From positions 1 through 44,383 of the forward strand of contig JAHHSN010000010.1 in NCBI GenBank assembly GCA_020025195.1: DNA of 44,383 nucleotides. Reading direction: 5' to 3'. The notes under the pieces were generated by a model that was not told where the DNA came from, made no database searches, and worked only from the letters and a program-made list of their open reading frames with translations. A program made the translations under genes and the position numbers. The DNA comes from Angelakisella sp. (GTDB lineage: Bacteria; Bacillota; Clostridia; Oscillospirales; Ruminococcaceae). Positions 15,819 to 22,252 of this stretch are shown here, in pieces; within the stretch, counting starts at the first letter, position 1, and every line of letters starts with the position of its first letter.

Positions 15819-16259
15819 TTATCCCCCGCAGGGGCCGCACTCCGATTTTCCCCGGAAAATGTGCCGCTCAATCTGCCCGAGGGTGATCCCGGCGAGCTTT
15901 TCCCGACAGGCGGCGTTGAGGTTCCGATAGATTTCGTCCATCACCTCGCCCATGCCGGATGCGATCAGGCATTTCTGCTCCTCGCTCCCGGAGTGCCAGC
16001 TGACGCTGAGGCACTCCTCCCCGAGGGCGTCCATCACCGAGAGCAGACTCGCCTTCTCCCCTCCGGGGGCAAGGCGGTAGCCGCTCCCCCGCCCGGAGCC
16101 TGACTCGACCAGACCTGCCGCGTGGAGCTTTGCCATTACCTTTCTCACCCGCGCGGGGTTGGTGCAGATGTTGCGGGAAAGCTCCTCACTGGAGGTGACG
16201 GCGCCCTTGTGCAGGAGATAGACCATGCCGTGCACCGCCACCGTAAATTCAGCGTTCAT
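15819..16259 (-). CDS. Rrf2-family transcriptional regulator
   Basis: A 146-residue Rrf2 protein. The N-terminus MNAEFTVAVHGMVYL and the winged-helix region with NPARVRKVMAKLHAAGLV, then GRGSGYRLA, are typical of the family. Cysteines occur at 32, 83, 97, 118, 141 and 144; several lie in the region where IscR/NsrR-type members bind an Fe-S cluster, and the C-terminal CGPC pair is notable. It could sense redox state, an inference. It starts 3 bases after the rhodanese-thioredoxin gene, so it is in the same transcript. The palindrome at 17202-17224 on the operon promoter is the natural candidate for its binding site, giving autoregulation. Confidence 0.9.
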   Translation of the reverse strand: MNAEFTVAVHGMVYLLHKGAVTSSEELSRNICTNPARVRKVMAKLHAAGLVESGSGRGSGYRLAPGGEKASLLSVMDALGEECLSVSWHSGSEEQKCLIASGMGEVMDEIYRNLNAACREKLAGITLGQIERHIFRGKSECGPCGG

Positions 16260-16262
16260 TCC

Positions 16263-17162
16263 TTACGCCCCCACCATTTCCAGCGCAGAGCCAATAAGCT
16301 CCTTCCAGTCGGAATAGCTGCGGGCGCCGACCAACGCTTTTCCAACCGTCTTACCCTCTTCATCCAAAAAGAAGGTAGTCGGGAATGCCTGCACATCCTT
16401 AAGCGCCAGGGCAAGGTCGGGGGTCAGCATGAGGTGGGAATAGGAGGCGCCCGTCTCCTCCGCCAGCTTCCGCGCCAGCCGGATCTGACCGAGGTCCCCC
16501 TCGCCGCGGGAATTCATGGTATCACCGACCACGCCGACGACCTGAAACCCGCGGTCCGCGAACTCCTCGGAGAGCTTCATCAGATCGGGCATTTCGGTGA
16601 GGCAGTAGCCGCAGAAGGTGGTCCATACGTTCACCATGGTGAGCTTGTGGTCCTCATAGAGGTCCTCGTCATACGGCACACCGTAGAGGTCCGCCGCATA
16701 AAAGGAGGAAAGGGTCCCCTCCTTCGATTCCCACTCGCCGTCCTCGGTCTCATACGGCCAGTCATTGATGCCGCCGAAGTCGCTCAGGTTGGTGTAGCCG
16801 AGGTCCGCCAGCTTTTTGGCCGCGTCGGCGCTGCGGTTGCCGCTGCGGCAGTAGAGGAGGATTTCCGCGTCCTGCACGGGGAGAAGCACCGGCTGACGGT
16901 CTCCGATGGTTTCCACCGGGAGGAGAATCGCACCGGGGATGTGCTTTTCGGCATATTCCTCGGGAGTGCGGACATCCACGATGACGACGGGATCGCCGCT
17001 GTCGATACGGGCTTTTGCCTCCTCGGCGGTGATAACACGATTCTGGGTGACAGGCTCCGGGGTATCATTCCCGCCCTGCGGAGATGCGGGTTTTTTGCCG
17101 CAGCCGGCAAAGATCGCGATAGTCAGCATAAGCGCCATGAGAAGCGCGGTCCATTTTTTCAT
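16263..17162 (-). CDS. Rhodanese-thioredoxin (TlpA-like) fusion lipoprotein
   Basis: A 299-residue exported lipoprotein: signal sequence with lipobox FAGC (C21), a Pro/Asn-rich linker, a rhodanese domain at about 43-137 with active-site loop CRSGNRS (C105), and a TlpA/AhpC-like thioredoxin domain at about 150-299 with CGYC (C184/C187) and cis-proline P261. It is predicted to sit on the outer face of the membrane. The two domains suggest handling of persulfide sulfur together with disulfide reduction. The polyferredoxin and CXXC mini-protein downstream could supply electrons. AAAGGGAGA precedes the ATG. The fusion is intact, with both catalytic cysteines present. Confidence 0.92.
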   Translation of the reverse strand: MKKWTALLMALMLTIAIFAGCGKKPASPQGGNDTPEPVTQNRVITAEEAKARIDSGDPVVIVDVRTPEEYAEKHIPGAILLPVETIGDRQPVLLPVQDAEILLYCRSGNRSADAAKKLADLGYTNLSDFGGINDWPYETEDGEWESKEGTLSSFYAADLYGVPYDEDLYEDHKLTMVNVWTTFCGYCLTEMPDLMKLSEEFADRGFQVVGVVGDTMNSRGEGDLGQIRLARKLAEETGASYSHLMLTPDLALALKDVQAFPTTFFLDEEGKTVGKALVGARSYSDWKELIGSALEMVGA

Positions 17163-17201
17163 AAGATTCTCCCTTTCTTTTTCTTGTTTGGAATTTTCTT
17201 T

Positions 17202-17236
17202 AGTGTAATCATAAAGATTACACTTTGTTCTGTCAA
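17202..17236 (-). promoter_or_regulatory. Promoter and 23-base palindromic operator of the Rrf2 redox operon
   Basis: TTGACA (17231-17236) and TATGAT (17208-17213) are 17 bases apart on the minus strand. A perfect inverted repeat, AGTGTAATC-N5-GATTACACT (17202-17224), covers the -10. The fit to a repressor operator is excellent, and the Rrf2 protein of the operon is the likely binder. Confidence 0.85.
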
Positions 17237-17284
17237 CCGCTTCCCTAAAAAGTTTTGAAACTATTCATAATTTTATGCGCCGAC

Positions 17285-17313
17285 AGAAAAAAGCGCCGGC
17301 TGCCCGACGCTTT
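17285..17313 (-). terminator. Terminator after the thioredoxin-like gene
   Basis: AGCGTCGG pairs with CCGGCGCT around GCAG, followed by six U on the minus strand. Confidence 0.85.
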
Positions 17314-17322
17314 TCATTTCTC

Positions 17323-17637
17323 TTAGTAGAACTTGAGCATATTTTCGTACCGCTCCAGCGTAACGATACCGGTGCAGGTATCCACCCGCATTCCATCCCG
17401 ATAGACGAGCATGCAGGGCAGCTCCTTGATCTGCAGGCGCTGTCCCAGAGTGATGTTCTGGGTGAGGGGAAGATGTGCAACCTTGACGTCATAGTCCGCC
17501 GCCCGCTCCAAAAACGCTGCATAGACCGGCTCCATCGCCTTGGCAAAGGGGCTAAAATCCGCTGTGAAATAGAGGAAAGTCTTTCCCTTCCGTACCATCT
17601 CGTCAAAATTCTCATTATTAACTGTGATTATCTGCAT
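17323..17637 (-). CDS. Thioredoxin-fold protein lacking the CXXC motif
   Basis: A 104-residue thioredoxin-like protein. The strand KTFLYFTADF, the cis-proline region LPCML (P74) and the closing helix fit the fold, but where thioredoxins have WCGPC this protein has FSPF (28-31), so it cannot do standard dithiol exchange. C75 and C88 remain. I chose ATG 17637 rather than 17643 because AGAGGG is 8 bases before the former and only 2 before the latter. An extended -10 promoter (TGATATAAT, 17698-17706 on the minus strand) precedes it. It may bind a partner or act through another residue; its function is unknown. Confidence 0.8.
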   Translation of the reverse strand: MQIITVNNENFDEMVRKGKTFLYFTADFSPFAKAMEPVYAAFLERAADYDVKVAHLPLTQNITLGQRLQIKELPCMLVYRDGMRVDTCTGIVTLERYENMLKFY

Positions 17638-17796
17638 GGTCATTACCCTCTTTTCTTTTTCTCGGCGCCAGGAATGCGCCCATTTTTTAACTTTACCATT
17701 ATATCATATTTTAGAGAATGGGGATCTCCCACACCAAATTTTCTGCCGCAGACAATGCGTCCTCTCCATATTATACAGGAATTTCTAATTCTTCTC

Positions 17797-17825
17797 TTGA
17801 TTTTTCATCAAAAAAACGATAACAT
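17797..17825 (+). promoter_or_regulatory. Promoter for yegP
   Basis: TTGATT (17797-17802) and TAACAT (17820-17825) are 17 bases apart, 34 bases before the gene start. Confidence 0.5.
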
Positions 17826-17859
17826 AGAATCAAATATCACGCTAGGGAGGAACATACTT

Positions 17860-18231
17860 ATGGGTAAATTTGCAATTCTGGAGTCCGCCAGCGGGTTCCG
17901 CTTTCACCTGAAGGCCGGAAACGGCGAGACCATCGCTACCTCCGAAACCTATTCCAGTGAAGCTTCCTGCAAGAAGGGCATCGAGAGCGTTCGCAATAAC
18001 GCTGCCGCCGCCAATCTGGAGGATCAAACCGTCGCTGGTTTTGCCACCGCCACCAACCCCAAATTTGAGGTTTACACCGATAAGGCCGGTGAATTCCGTT
18101 TCCGTCTCAAAGCCCGCAACGGCGAGATCATCGCGGTTTCCGAGGGCTACAAGGCCAAGGCCAGCTGCCTCAATGGCATTGAGAGCGTCCGTAAGAATGC
18201 TCCCGAAGCCGAGGTCGTCAAGGCGGACTGA
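17860..18231 (+). CDS. YegP family protein (two DUF1508 repeats)
   Basis: The 123-residue protein consists of two copies of the DUF1508 unit: residues 2-49 (FAILESASGFRFHLKAGNGE...) and 68-115 (FEVYTDKAGEFRFRLKARNGE...), each with the F-x-L-K-A-x-N-G-E core and a C(K/L)xGIESVR(N/K)NA end. The family is small, cytoplasmic and widely distributed, with no settled biochemical role. TAGGGAGGAAC lies 4-14 bases before the ATG, and this start gives the family's normal N-terminus. A strong terminator follows, so it is monocistronic. Confidence 0.9.
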   Translation: MGKFAILESASGFRFHLKAGNGETIATSETYSSEASCKKGIESVRNNAAAANLEDQTVAGFATATNPKFEVYTDKAGEFRFRLKARNGEIIAVSEGYKAKASCLNGIESVRKNAPEAEVVKAD

Positions 18232-18246
18232 TCGTATGGGATAAAG

Positions 18247-18281
18247 AGCGCTGTGTTCTAAAAATGGGCACAGCGCTTTTT
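18247..18281 (+). terminator. Terminator after yegP
   Basis: AGCGCTGTG (18247-18255) and CACAGCGCT (18269-18277) pair perfectly, followed by five T. Confidence 0.9.
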
Positions 18282-18335
18282 CTTCATTTTGAGTCTATCT
18301 TCCTGAAAAAATTTTTGAAAAGCAGAAAAAAGGTC

Positions 18336-18364
18336 TTGCTTTTTCTGTTTCGGTATATTATAAT
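18336..18364 (+). promoter_or_regulatory. Promoter of the candidate ncRNA
   Basis: TTGCTT (18336-18341) and perfect TATAAT (18359-18364) with a 17-base spacer. No open reading frame with a ribosome binding site follows. Confidence 0.65.
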
Positions 18365-18370
18365 AGCATC

Positions 18371-18530
18371 AAGTTAGATTCCTCTAACCGATGTTTCGGG
18401 GAAGGCTCTCCGCTTAAGGGGAAGCATACGGAGCCTCTTCTCCCCAGAGAAACATCCCTCCTAAGAAAACGTCAGCACTCCATTTTTGTTAGGGTTCTCC
18501 CTTTGGGAAAGGAGAACCGTCTCCTTTTGG
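18371..18530 (+). ncRNA. Candidate structured non-coding RNA, family not recognised
   Basis: This stretch between yegP and prfC has a good promoter, no ribosome binding site and a chain of stems: GUUAGA-UUCC-UCUAAC (18373-18388); a long rod closed by GAUGUUUC (18390-18397) and GAAACAUC (18449-18456) with inner GGGGAAG/CUUCUCCCC and GGCUC/GAGCC pairing; CCUAA/UUAGG with AAAA/UUUU (18460-18493); and GGUUCUCC/GGAGAACC (18493-18518). The transcript may run on to the terminator at 18555-18597. The rod form recalls 6S-like RNAs, but I cannot identify the family and the 5' and 3' ends do not pair. Confidence 0.55.
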
Positions 18531-18554
18531 TTTCCCATTGGTTTTCATATTGGT

Positions 18555-18597
18555 ACAAGAAAAAGAGCGGGGCCTTCTGCGCCTCGCCCTTTTTCTT
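18555..18597. terminator. Terminator hairpin of the ncRNA, convergent with prfC
   Basis: AAAAAG-GCG-GGC pairs with GCC-CGC-CTTTTT with two mismatches around TTCT. The A- and T-runs allow use on either strand. Confidence 0.75.
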
Positions 18598-18606
18598 TAT
18601 GGCATA

Positions 18607-18655
18607 AGAAAAAGCCGCCGCTTTCCTTGTGAGAAAAAGGAGCGGACGGCTCTTT
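18607..18655 (-). terminator. Terminator after prfC
   Basis: AGCCGTCCGCT pairs with AGCGGCGGCT, with an inner CCTTTTT/AAGG stem, and ends in U5 on the minus strand, shortly after the prfC stop. Confidence 0.85.
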
Positions 18656-18665
18656 ATTTTTTGTT

Positions 18666-20258
18666 TTAGCCGCGGTTAAAGTCCATGAGCTGCAGCCCCT
18701 CGTTCTTATCCTTCGCCCACTGAATGTTCCATTCACTGACGAAGATGAGAAGGTTGTTACCCTTAAGGTCCTGCACCCACTTGGTATCAGAGGTGAGGTT
18801 GAGCGACTTGGGTTCCACGGCGGGATCGGCCAGCCAGCGGATATAGGAATAGGGCAAATCCTCTCGGCGGATTGCAACGTTGTACTCGTTCTTCAGGCGA
18901 TATTCCAGTACCTCGAACTGCAGCACGCCGACCACGCCGACAATGACGCGCTCCATGCCGCCGCCCGGCTCGGTGAAGATCTGGATGGCGCCTTCCTGCG
19001 CGATCTGGGTGATGCCCTTGACGAACTGCTTCCGCTTCAGGGTATCCACCTGCTCGATGGCGGCAAAATGCTCCGGGGCAAAGGTGGGGATGCCTTCAAA
19101 GCGCACCTTGCTCTTAGGGGCACAGATGGTATCGCCGATGGAGAAGATGCCGGGGTCAAAGACACCGATGATGTCCCCGGCGTAGGCCTCGCTGATGATT
19201 TCGCGGTTCTCCGCCAGCATCTGCTGCGGCTGGGAGAGCTTAATCTTTTTGCCCTGCTGCACATGCAGATACTCGGTATCCTTCTCGAATTTGCCGGAGC
19301 AGATCCGCATGAAGGCGATGCGGTCGCGGTGGTTTTTATTCATGTTCGCCTGAATCTTGAAGACAAAGGCGGAAAAGTCCTCGTCAAAGGGGTCGATCTC
19401 GCCCTCCTCGCAGCGGCGGGGCAGCGGCGGAGTGGTCATTTTGAGGAAGTTTTCCAGGAAGGTCTCCACACCGAAGTTGGTGAGTGCGGAGCCGAAAAAG
19501 ACCGGACTCAGCTTCCCGTGGCGAATCTTTTCAAGGTCGAACTCATAGCTTGCGCCGTCCAGAAGCTCGATGTCATCCACCAGAGACGCCCGCTGATAGG
19601 GTCCCAGAAGCTCATCCAAGCGCTCGGTATCGGTGATGTCGCACTGGATGGTCTTTAATTTATTCTGTCCGTTGTGGAACTCGTTAAAGGCGAGGATCTC
19701 CCGCTTTTCGCGGTCAAAGACGCCCTTAAAATCCACACCGCAGCCGATGGGCCAGTTGATGGGATAGGTACCGATGCCGAACTCCTGCTCCAGCTCCTCC
19801 AGCAGGTCGAAGGGATTTCTCGCCTCGCGGTCCAGCTTATTGATGAAGGTGAAGATGGGGATATCCCGCATGGCGCAGACCTTGAAAAGCTTGCGGGTCT
19901 GCGGCTCGATGCCCTTGGCGGCGTCGATGACCATGACAGCGCTGTCCGCCGCCATCAGGGTTCGGTAGGTATCCTCCGAGAAGTCCTGATGCCCGGGGGT
20001 ATCCAGAATATTGATGCAATACCCGTCATACTCAAACTGCATGACCGAGCTGGTGACCGAAATTCCGCGCTGCTTTTCGATCTCCATCCAGTCTGAGACG
20101 GCGTGGCGGGCGGTCTTTTTGCCCTTGACGCTGCCGGCCAGCTGAATGGCTCCGCCGTAAAGCAGGAATTTTTCCGTGAGGGTGGTCTTGCCGGCGTCCG
20201 GGTGCGAGATGATCGCGAAGGTGCGGCGTCTTTTAATTTGTTCGGATAATGTAGACAA
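18666..20258 (-). CDS. prfC: Peptide chain release factor 3 (GTPase)
   Basis: A 530-residue translational GTPase that removes RF1/RF2 from the ribosome after peptide release. The GTPase motifs are in order: SHPDAGKTTL (about 18-27), the RGISVTS switch region (about 64-70), DTPGH (86-90) and NKLD (140-143). Domains II and III follow, ending with the RF3-type C-terminus. The length is normal. The start codon is TTG at 20258, preceded by AAAGGGAA; the residues that follow (STLSEQIKRRRTFAIISHPDAG) match the family N-terminus, so TTG is convincing. It has its own promoter at 20306-20334 and its own terminator. Confidence 0.96.
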   Translation of the reverse strand: MSTLSEQIKRRRTFAIISHPDAGKTTLTEKFLLYGGAIQLAGSVKGKKTARHAVSDWMEIEKQRGISVTSSVMQFEYDGYCINILDTPGHQDFSEDTYRTLMAADSAVMVIDAAKGIEPQTRKLFKVCAMRDIPIFTFINKLDREARNPFDLLEELEQEFGIGTYPINWPIGCGVDFKGVFDREKREILAFNEFHNGQNKLKTIQCDITDTERLDELLGPYQRASLVDDIELLDGASYEFDLEKIRHGKLSPVFFGSALTNFGVETFLENFLKMTTPPLPRRCEEGEIDPFDEDFSAFVFKIQANMNKNHRDRIAFMRICSGKFEKDTEYLHVQQGKKIKLSQPQQMLAENREIISEAYAGDIIGVFDPGIFSIGDTICAPKSKVRFEGIPTFAPEHFAAIEQVDTLKRKQFVKGITQIAQEGAIQIFTEPGGGMERVIVGVVGVLQFEVLEYRLKNEYNVAIRREDLPYSYIRWLADPAVEPKSLNLTSDTKWVQDLKGNNLLIFVSEWNIQWAKDKNEGLQLMDFNRG

Positions 20259-20305
20259 AGCTTGTTCCCTTTCCCTTACTACTTTTCATAAATTCACAGT
20301 TAAAT

Positions 20306-20334
20306 ATTGTACCATAGGCAGGGGAAAAATACAA
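20306..20334 (-). promoter_or_regulatory. Promoter for prfC
   Basis: TTGTAT (20329-20334) and TACAAT (20306-20311) with a 17-base spacer on the minus strand. The -35 lies inside the terminator hairpin of the upstream FkbM gene. Confidence 0.65.
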
Positions 20335-20348
20335 TGTGATTTTCCCCG
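20319..20348. terminator. Terminator after the FkbM gene
   Basis: GGGGAAAA pairs with TTTTCCCC around ten bases, with an adjoining T-run on the minus strand. Confidence 0.7.
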
Positions 20349-20355
20349 CTTCACC

Positions 20356-21384
20356 TTATATAAAATAAAAGTTGGTGTCCCACGCGGGAAGGGCGGGAAA
20401 ATGCCGCAGATAAACCTTGTAGTCCTCCCGCTCACGCCAGACGGCAAGCGGCAGGGCAAAAAGGTCCTCGGTGCGGTGGTAGGCGGCAACGGAGAGCCTG
20501 GGACGCCAGCGGGTCAGGGTTTTCCCCGCGCCCTCGATGGCGGCCAGCTCCTGTCCCTCCACGTCCATCTTAATATAGGTGACCTCCCTGCCCGCGAGGA
20601 GGTGATCCACGCTGTCCACCGGGATGACCCGGCCGCCCTCGGCAAGAGTGGAGCCTCTCCCCCGCCGGCTCTCAAAGGGAAGCTCGGCGTAGGTGCTGTG
20701 GATTCCTATATTAAAGAGGACGCAGTCCGAAAGGCGGTCGGTGTTTTTTTGGAGCTTCCGAAAGGTCTTGGGGTTCGGCTCCACCGCATAAATGGCGCGG
20801 TAACGGCCGCCCGTCTCCCGCAGGAATTCCGCAATGGTATCCCCGGTGTAGGCGCCGAGATCGAGATAGGACTCCTCCGGTCCCAGCTTTAAGATATGGC
20901 GGTAAACCTCCTCCGGAAGGCTTTCTGCCCCAAAGAGAGGCTCTATTTTTCCGGTGAGCTTATATTCGATGATGTTCCGGAAGGCAAGCTTGGACGGCTC
21001 GTCCGCCAGCCGTTCATATACCAGCGTAAGCTCCTCCCGGTGCGCCGCCGCATAGTCCCGGGTGAAAAGTCCCCCGCCTGTGACCGGGACGTCGGGGGCG
21101 AAAAGCTCCTCCTGCCCGGCGATTTTCTTCACCGCCTCGATGACCTCGGGACGGGATGAACCAAAGGAGAGGAGGACACACATCGCCCCAAAGCGCTCCC
21201 GCGCGGCCGAATAGGAAAGCACCTCATAGCCCTCAAAGGAGTGCCCGCGGACAAAGCCGTCGCTCGCGAAGATGCCCGCCACCGGGATCTCCCGCTTTTT
21301 AAGCTCCGCCAAGATCTTGAGGGCGCCGTCCCCCATACCGTAAAGCACGATGGGCTTATTCACCTGTTTTAAGTAGTCCCACAT
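20356..21384 (-). CDS. FkbM-family S-adenosylmethionine methyltransferase
   Basis: A 342-residue protein. The C-terminal half (about 170-342) is a class I methyltransferase of the FkbM type with the SAM loop DLGAYTGDT (175-183), the acidic AVEPNP (200-205) and the later IKMDVEGQE motif. Residues 1 to about 100 begin with a nucleotide-binding-like VLYGMGDGA and a Rossmann-type alternation, an N-terminal extension seen in polysaccharide-linked FkbM proteins. The substrate is unknown; many relatives methylate sugars or secondary metabolites. The gene stands alone, divergent from the RHH-clpB operon, with no glycan genes nearby. Confidence 0.87.
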   Translation of the reverse strand: MWDYLKQVNKPIVLYGMGDGALKILAELKKREIPVAGIFASDGFVRGHSFEGYEVLSYSAARERFGAMCVLLSFGSSRPEVIEAVKKIAGQEELFAPDVPVTGGGLFTRDYAAAHREELTLVYERLADEPSKLAFRNIIEYKLTGKIEPLFGAESLPEEVYRHILKLGPEESYLDLGAYTGDTIAEFLRETGGRYRAIYAVEPNPKTFRKLQKNTDRLSDCVLFNIGIHSTYAELPFESRRGRGSTLAEGGRVIPVDSVDHLLAGREVTYIKMDVEGQELAAIEGAGKTLTRWRPRLSVAAYHRTEDLFALPLAVWREREDYKVYLRHFPALPAWDTNFYFI

Positions 21385-21466
21385 CTTCCCAAGGTCTCCT
21401 TCCCCAACTGCGGTTTTCTCTGTCCGCTATTATAGCATAGCGGCGGAAAATGGCAAATTCGCACCG

Positions 21467-21483
21467 ACAAATTGTAAATTTGT
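21467..21483. promoter_or_regulatory. Upstream inverted repeat in the RHH-clpB promoter region
   Basis: ACAAAT-N5-ATTTGT forms a 17-base dyad, 22 bases before the -35. It resembles the ATTGTA/TACAAT dyad at 21520-21532 and could be a second regulator site. Confidence 0.45.
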
Positions 21484-21504
21484 AATTAACTTTATATAAA
21501 TCGT

Positions 21505-21532
21505 TTGACAAATTATTTTATTGTAGTACAAT
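21505..21532 (+). promoter_or_regulatory. Promoter with overlapping palindrome for the RHH-clpB-htpG operon
   Basis: TTGACA (21505-21510) and TACAAT (21527-21532), spacer 16. The dyad ATTGTA-G-TACAAT (21520-21532) contains the whole -10. It is not a CIRCE element or a CtsR heptad repeat. The ribbon-helix-helix protein encoded first in the operon may bind it. Confidence 0.75.
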
Positions 21533-21558
21533 AATAGAGGACAGAAAGGAGGCCGATC

Positions 21559-22218
21559 ATGAAAAAAACGGTTTATTCGCTCGTCCTCTCGGAGGATGTG
21601 GTGCGGGAAATCGACAAGCTGGCCTATTCCCTCGGCACCAACCGTTCCGGCATGATCAACCAGATCCTAGCCGACTATGTGAGTTATGTGACCCCCGAGG
21701 AACGAAGCCGCAGCATCCTCTCCGAGGTGCGGGAATGTTTTTCCGGTTTGGGCGCCTTTCAGCTCCCGGATACCGCCTCCTGCAATATGCTGCTCCTGCG
21801 CACCGCCCTTTCCTATAAATACAACCCCACCGTGCGGTACAGTCTGGAGCTTTCCCGGGAGGCGCTCCCCGAGGTGGGTACGCTCCGGGTGACGCTCAGG
21901 ACCCAGAACAGCGCCCTCATCGGGGCCATGGCCGCTTTCTACCGGCTCTGGCGGGAGCTGGAGCGCCGGGAGATCGGCGAACAGGAGACCGCCATCGAGG
22001 GAGAAAAATTCAGCCGCTCTCTCGTCCTCCAGTCCCCCACCGGGGAAACCGGGATCGCTGTGGGAAGCGAGGAGCTGGGTCTTCTCATCGCGGACTACAT
22101 CCGCACCTTTGACACCGCGCTGAAACTTTATTTCTGCCGGGAGGGCGCTCCGGACGCCTTACCGGAAATCCTTTCACTCTACCGGAAATACCGCCGCGAG
22201 CAGCGGGTCATCCTCTGA
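21559..22218 (+). CDS. Ribbon-helix-helix protein, putative regulator of the chaperone operon
   Basis: A 219-residue protein. Residues 1-45 form a ribbon-helix-helix DNA-binding domain: a beta strand TVYSLVLSEDVV, then two helices with a GTNRSGMINQILADYV core. Residues about 50-219 form a mixed alpha/beta domain I do not recognise, with one Cys in SCNML and one in YFCRE, and no known ligand motif. AAAGGAGG lies ahead of the ATG. It is followed after 34 bases by clpB and then htpG on the same strand, and its promoter carries a palindrome over the -10. The inference is an autoregulating stress regulator; the C-terminal domain would sense the signal. Confidence 0.8.
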   Translation: MKKTVYSLVLSEDVVREIDKLAYSLGTNRSGMINQILADYVSYVTPEERSRSILSEVRECFSGLGAFQLPDTASCNMLLLRTALSYKYNPTVRYSLELSREALPEVGTLRVTLRTQNSALIGAMAAFYRLWRELERREIGEQETAIEGEKFSRSLVLQSPTGETGIAVGSEELGLLIADYIRTFDTALKLYFCREGAPDALPEILSLYRKYRREQRVIL

Positions 22219-22252
22219 CAGCTGCCGCGCTTCTAAAGGAGGTTTTGACTTT

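Noticed and set aside
15631..15840. 69-codon frame and other short frames around the CD1871A-like gene
   Set aside because: They overlap the convincing 44-residue frame and have no family features.
18371..18530. SRP RNA, tmRNA or RNase P RNA
   Set aside because: No characteristic conserved loops of these RNAs are present; 6S RNA was considered, but the two ends do not pair.
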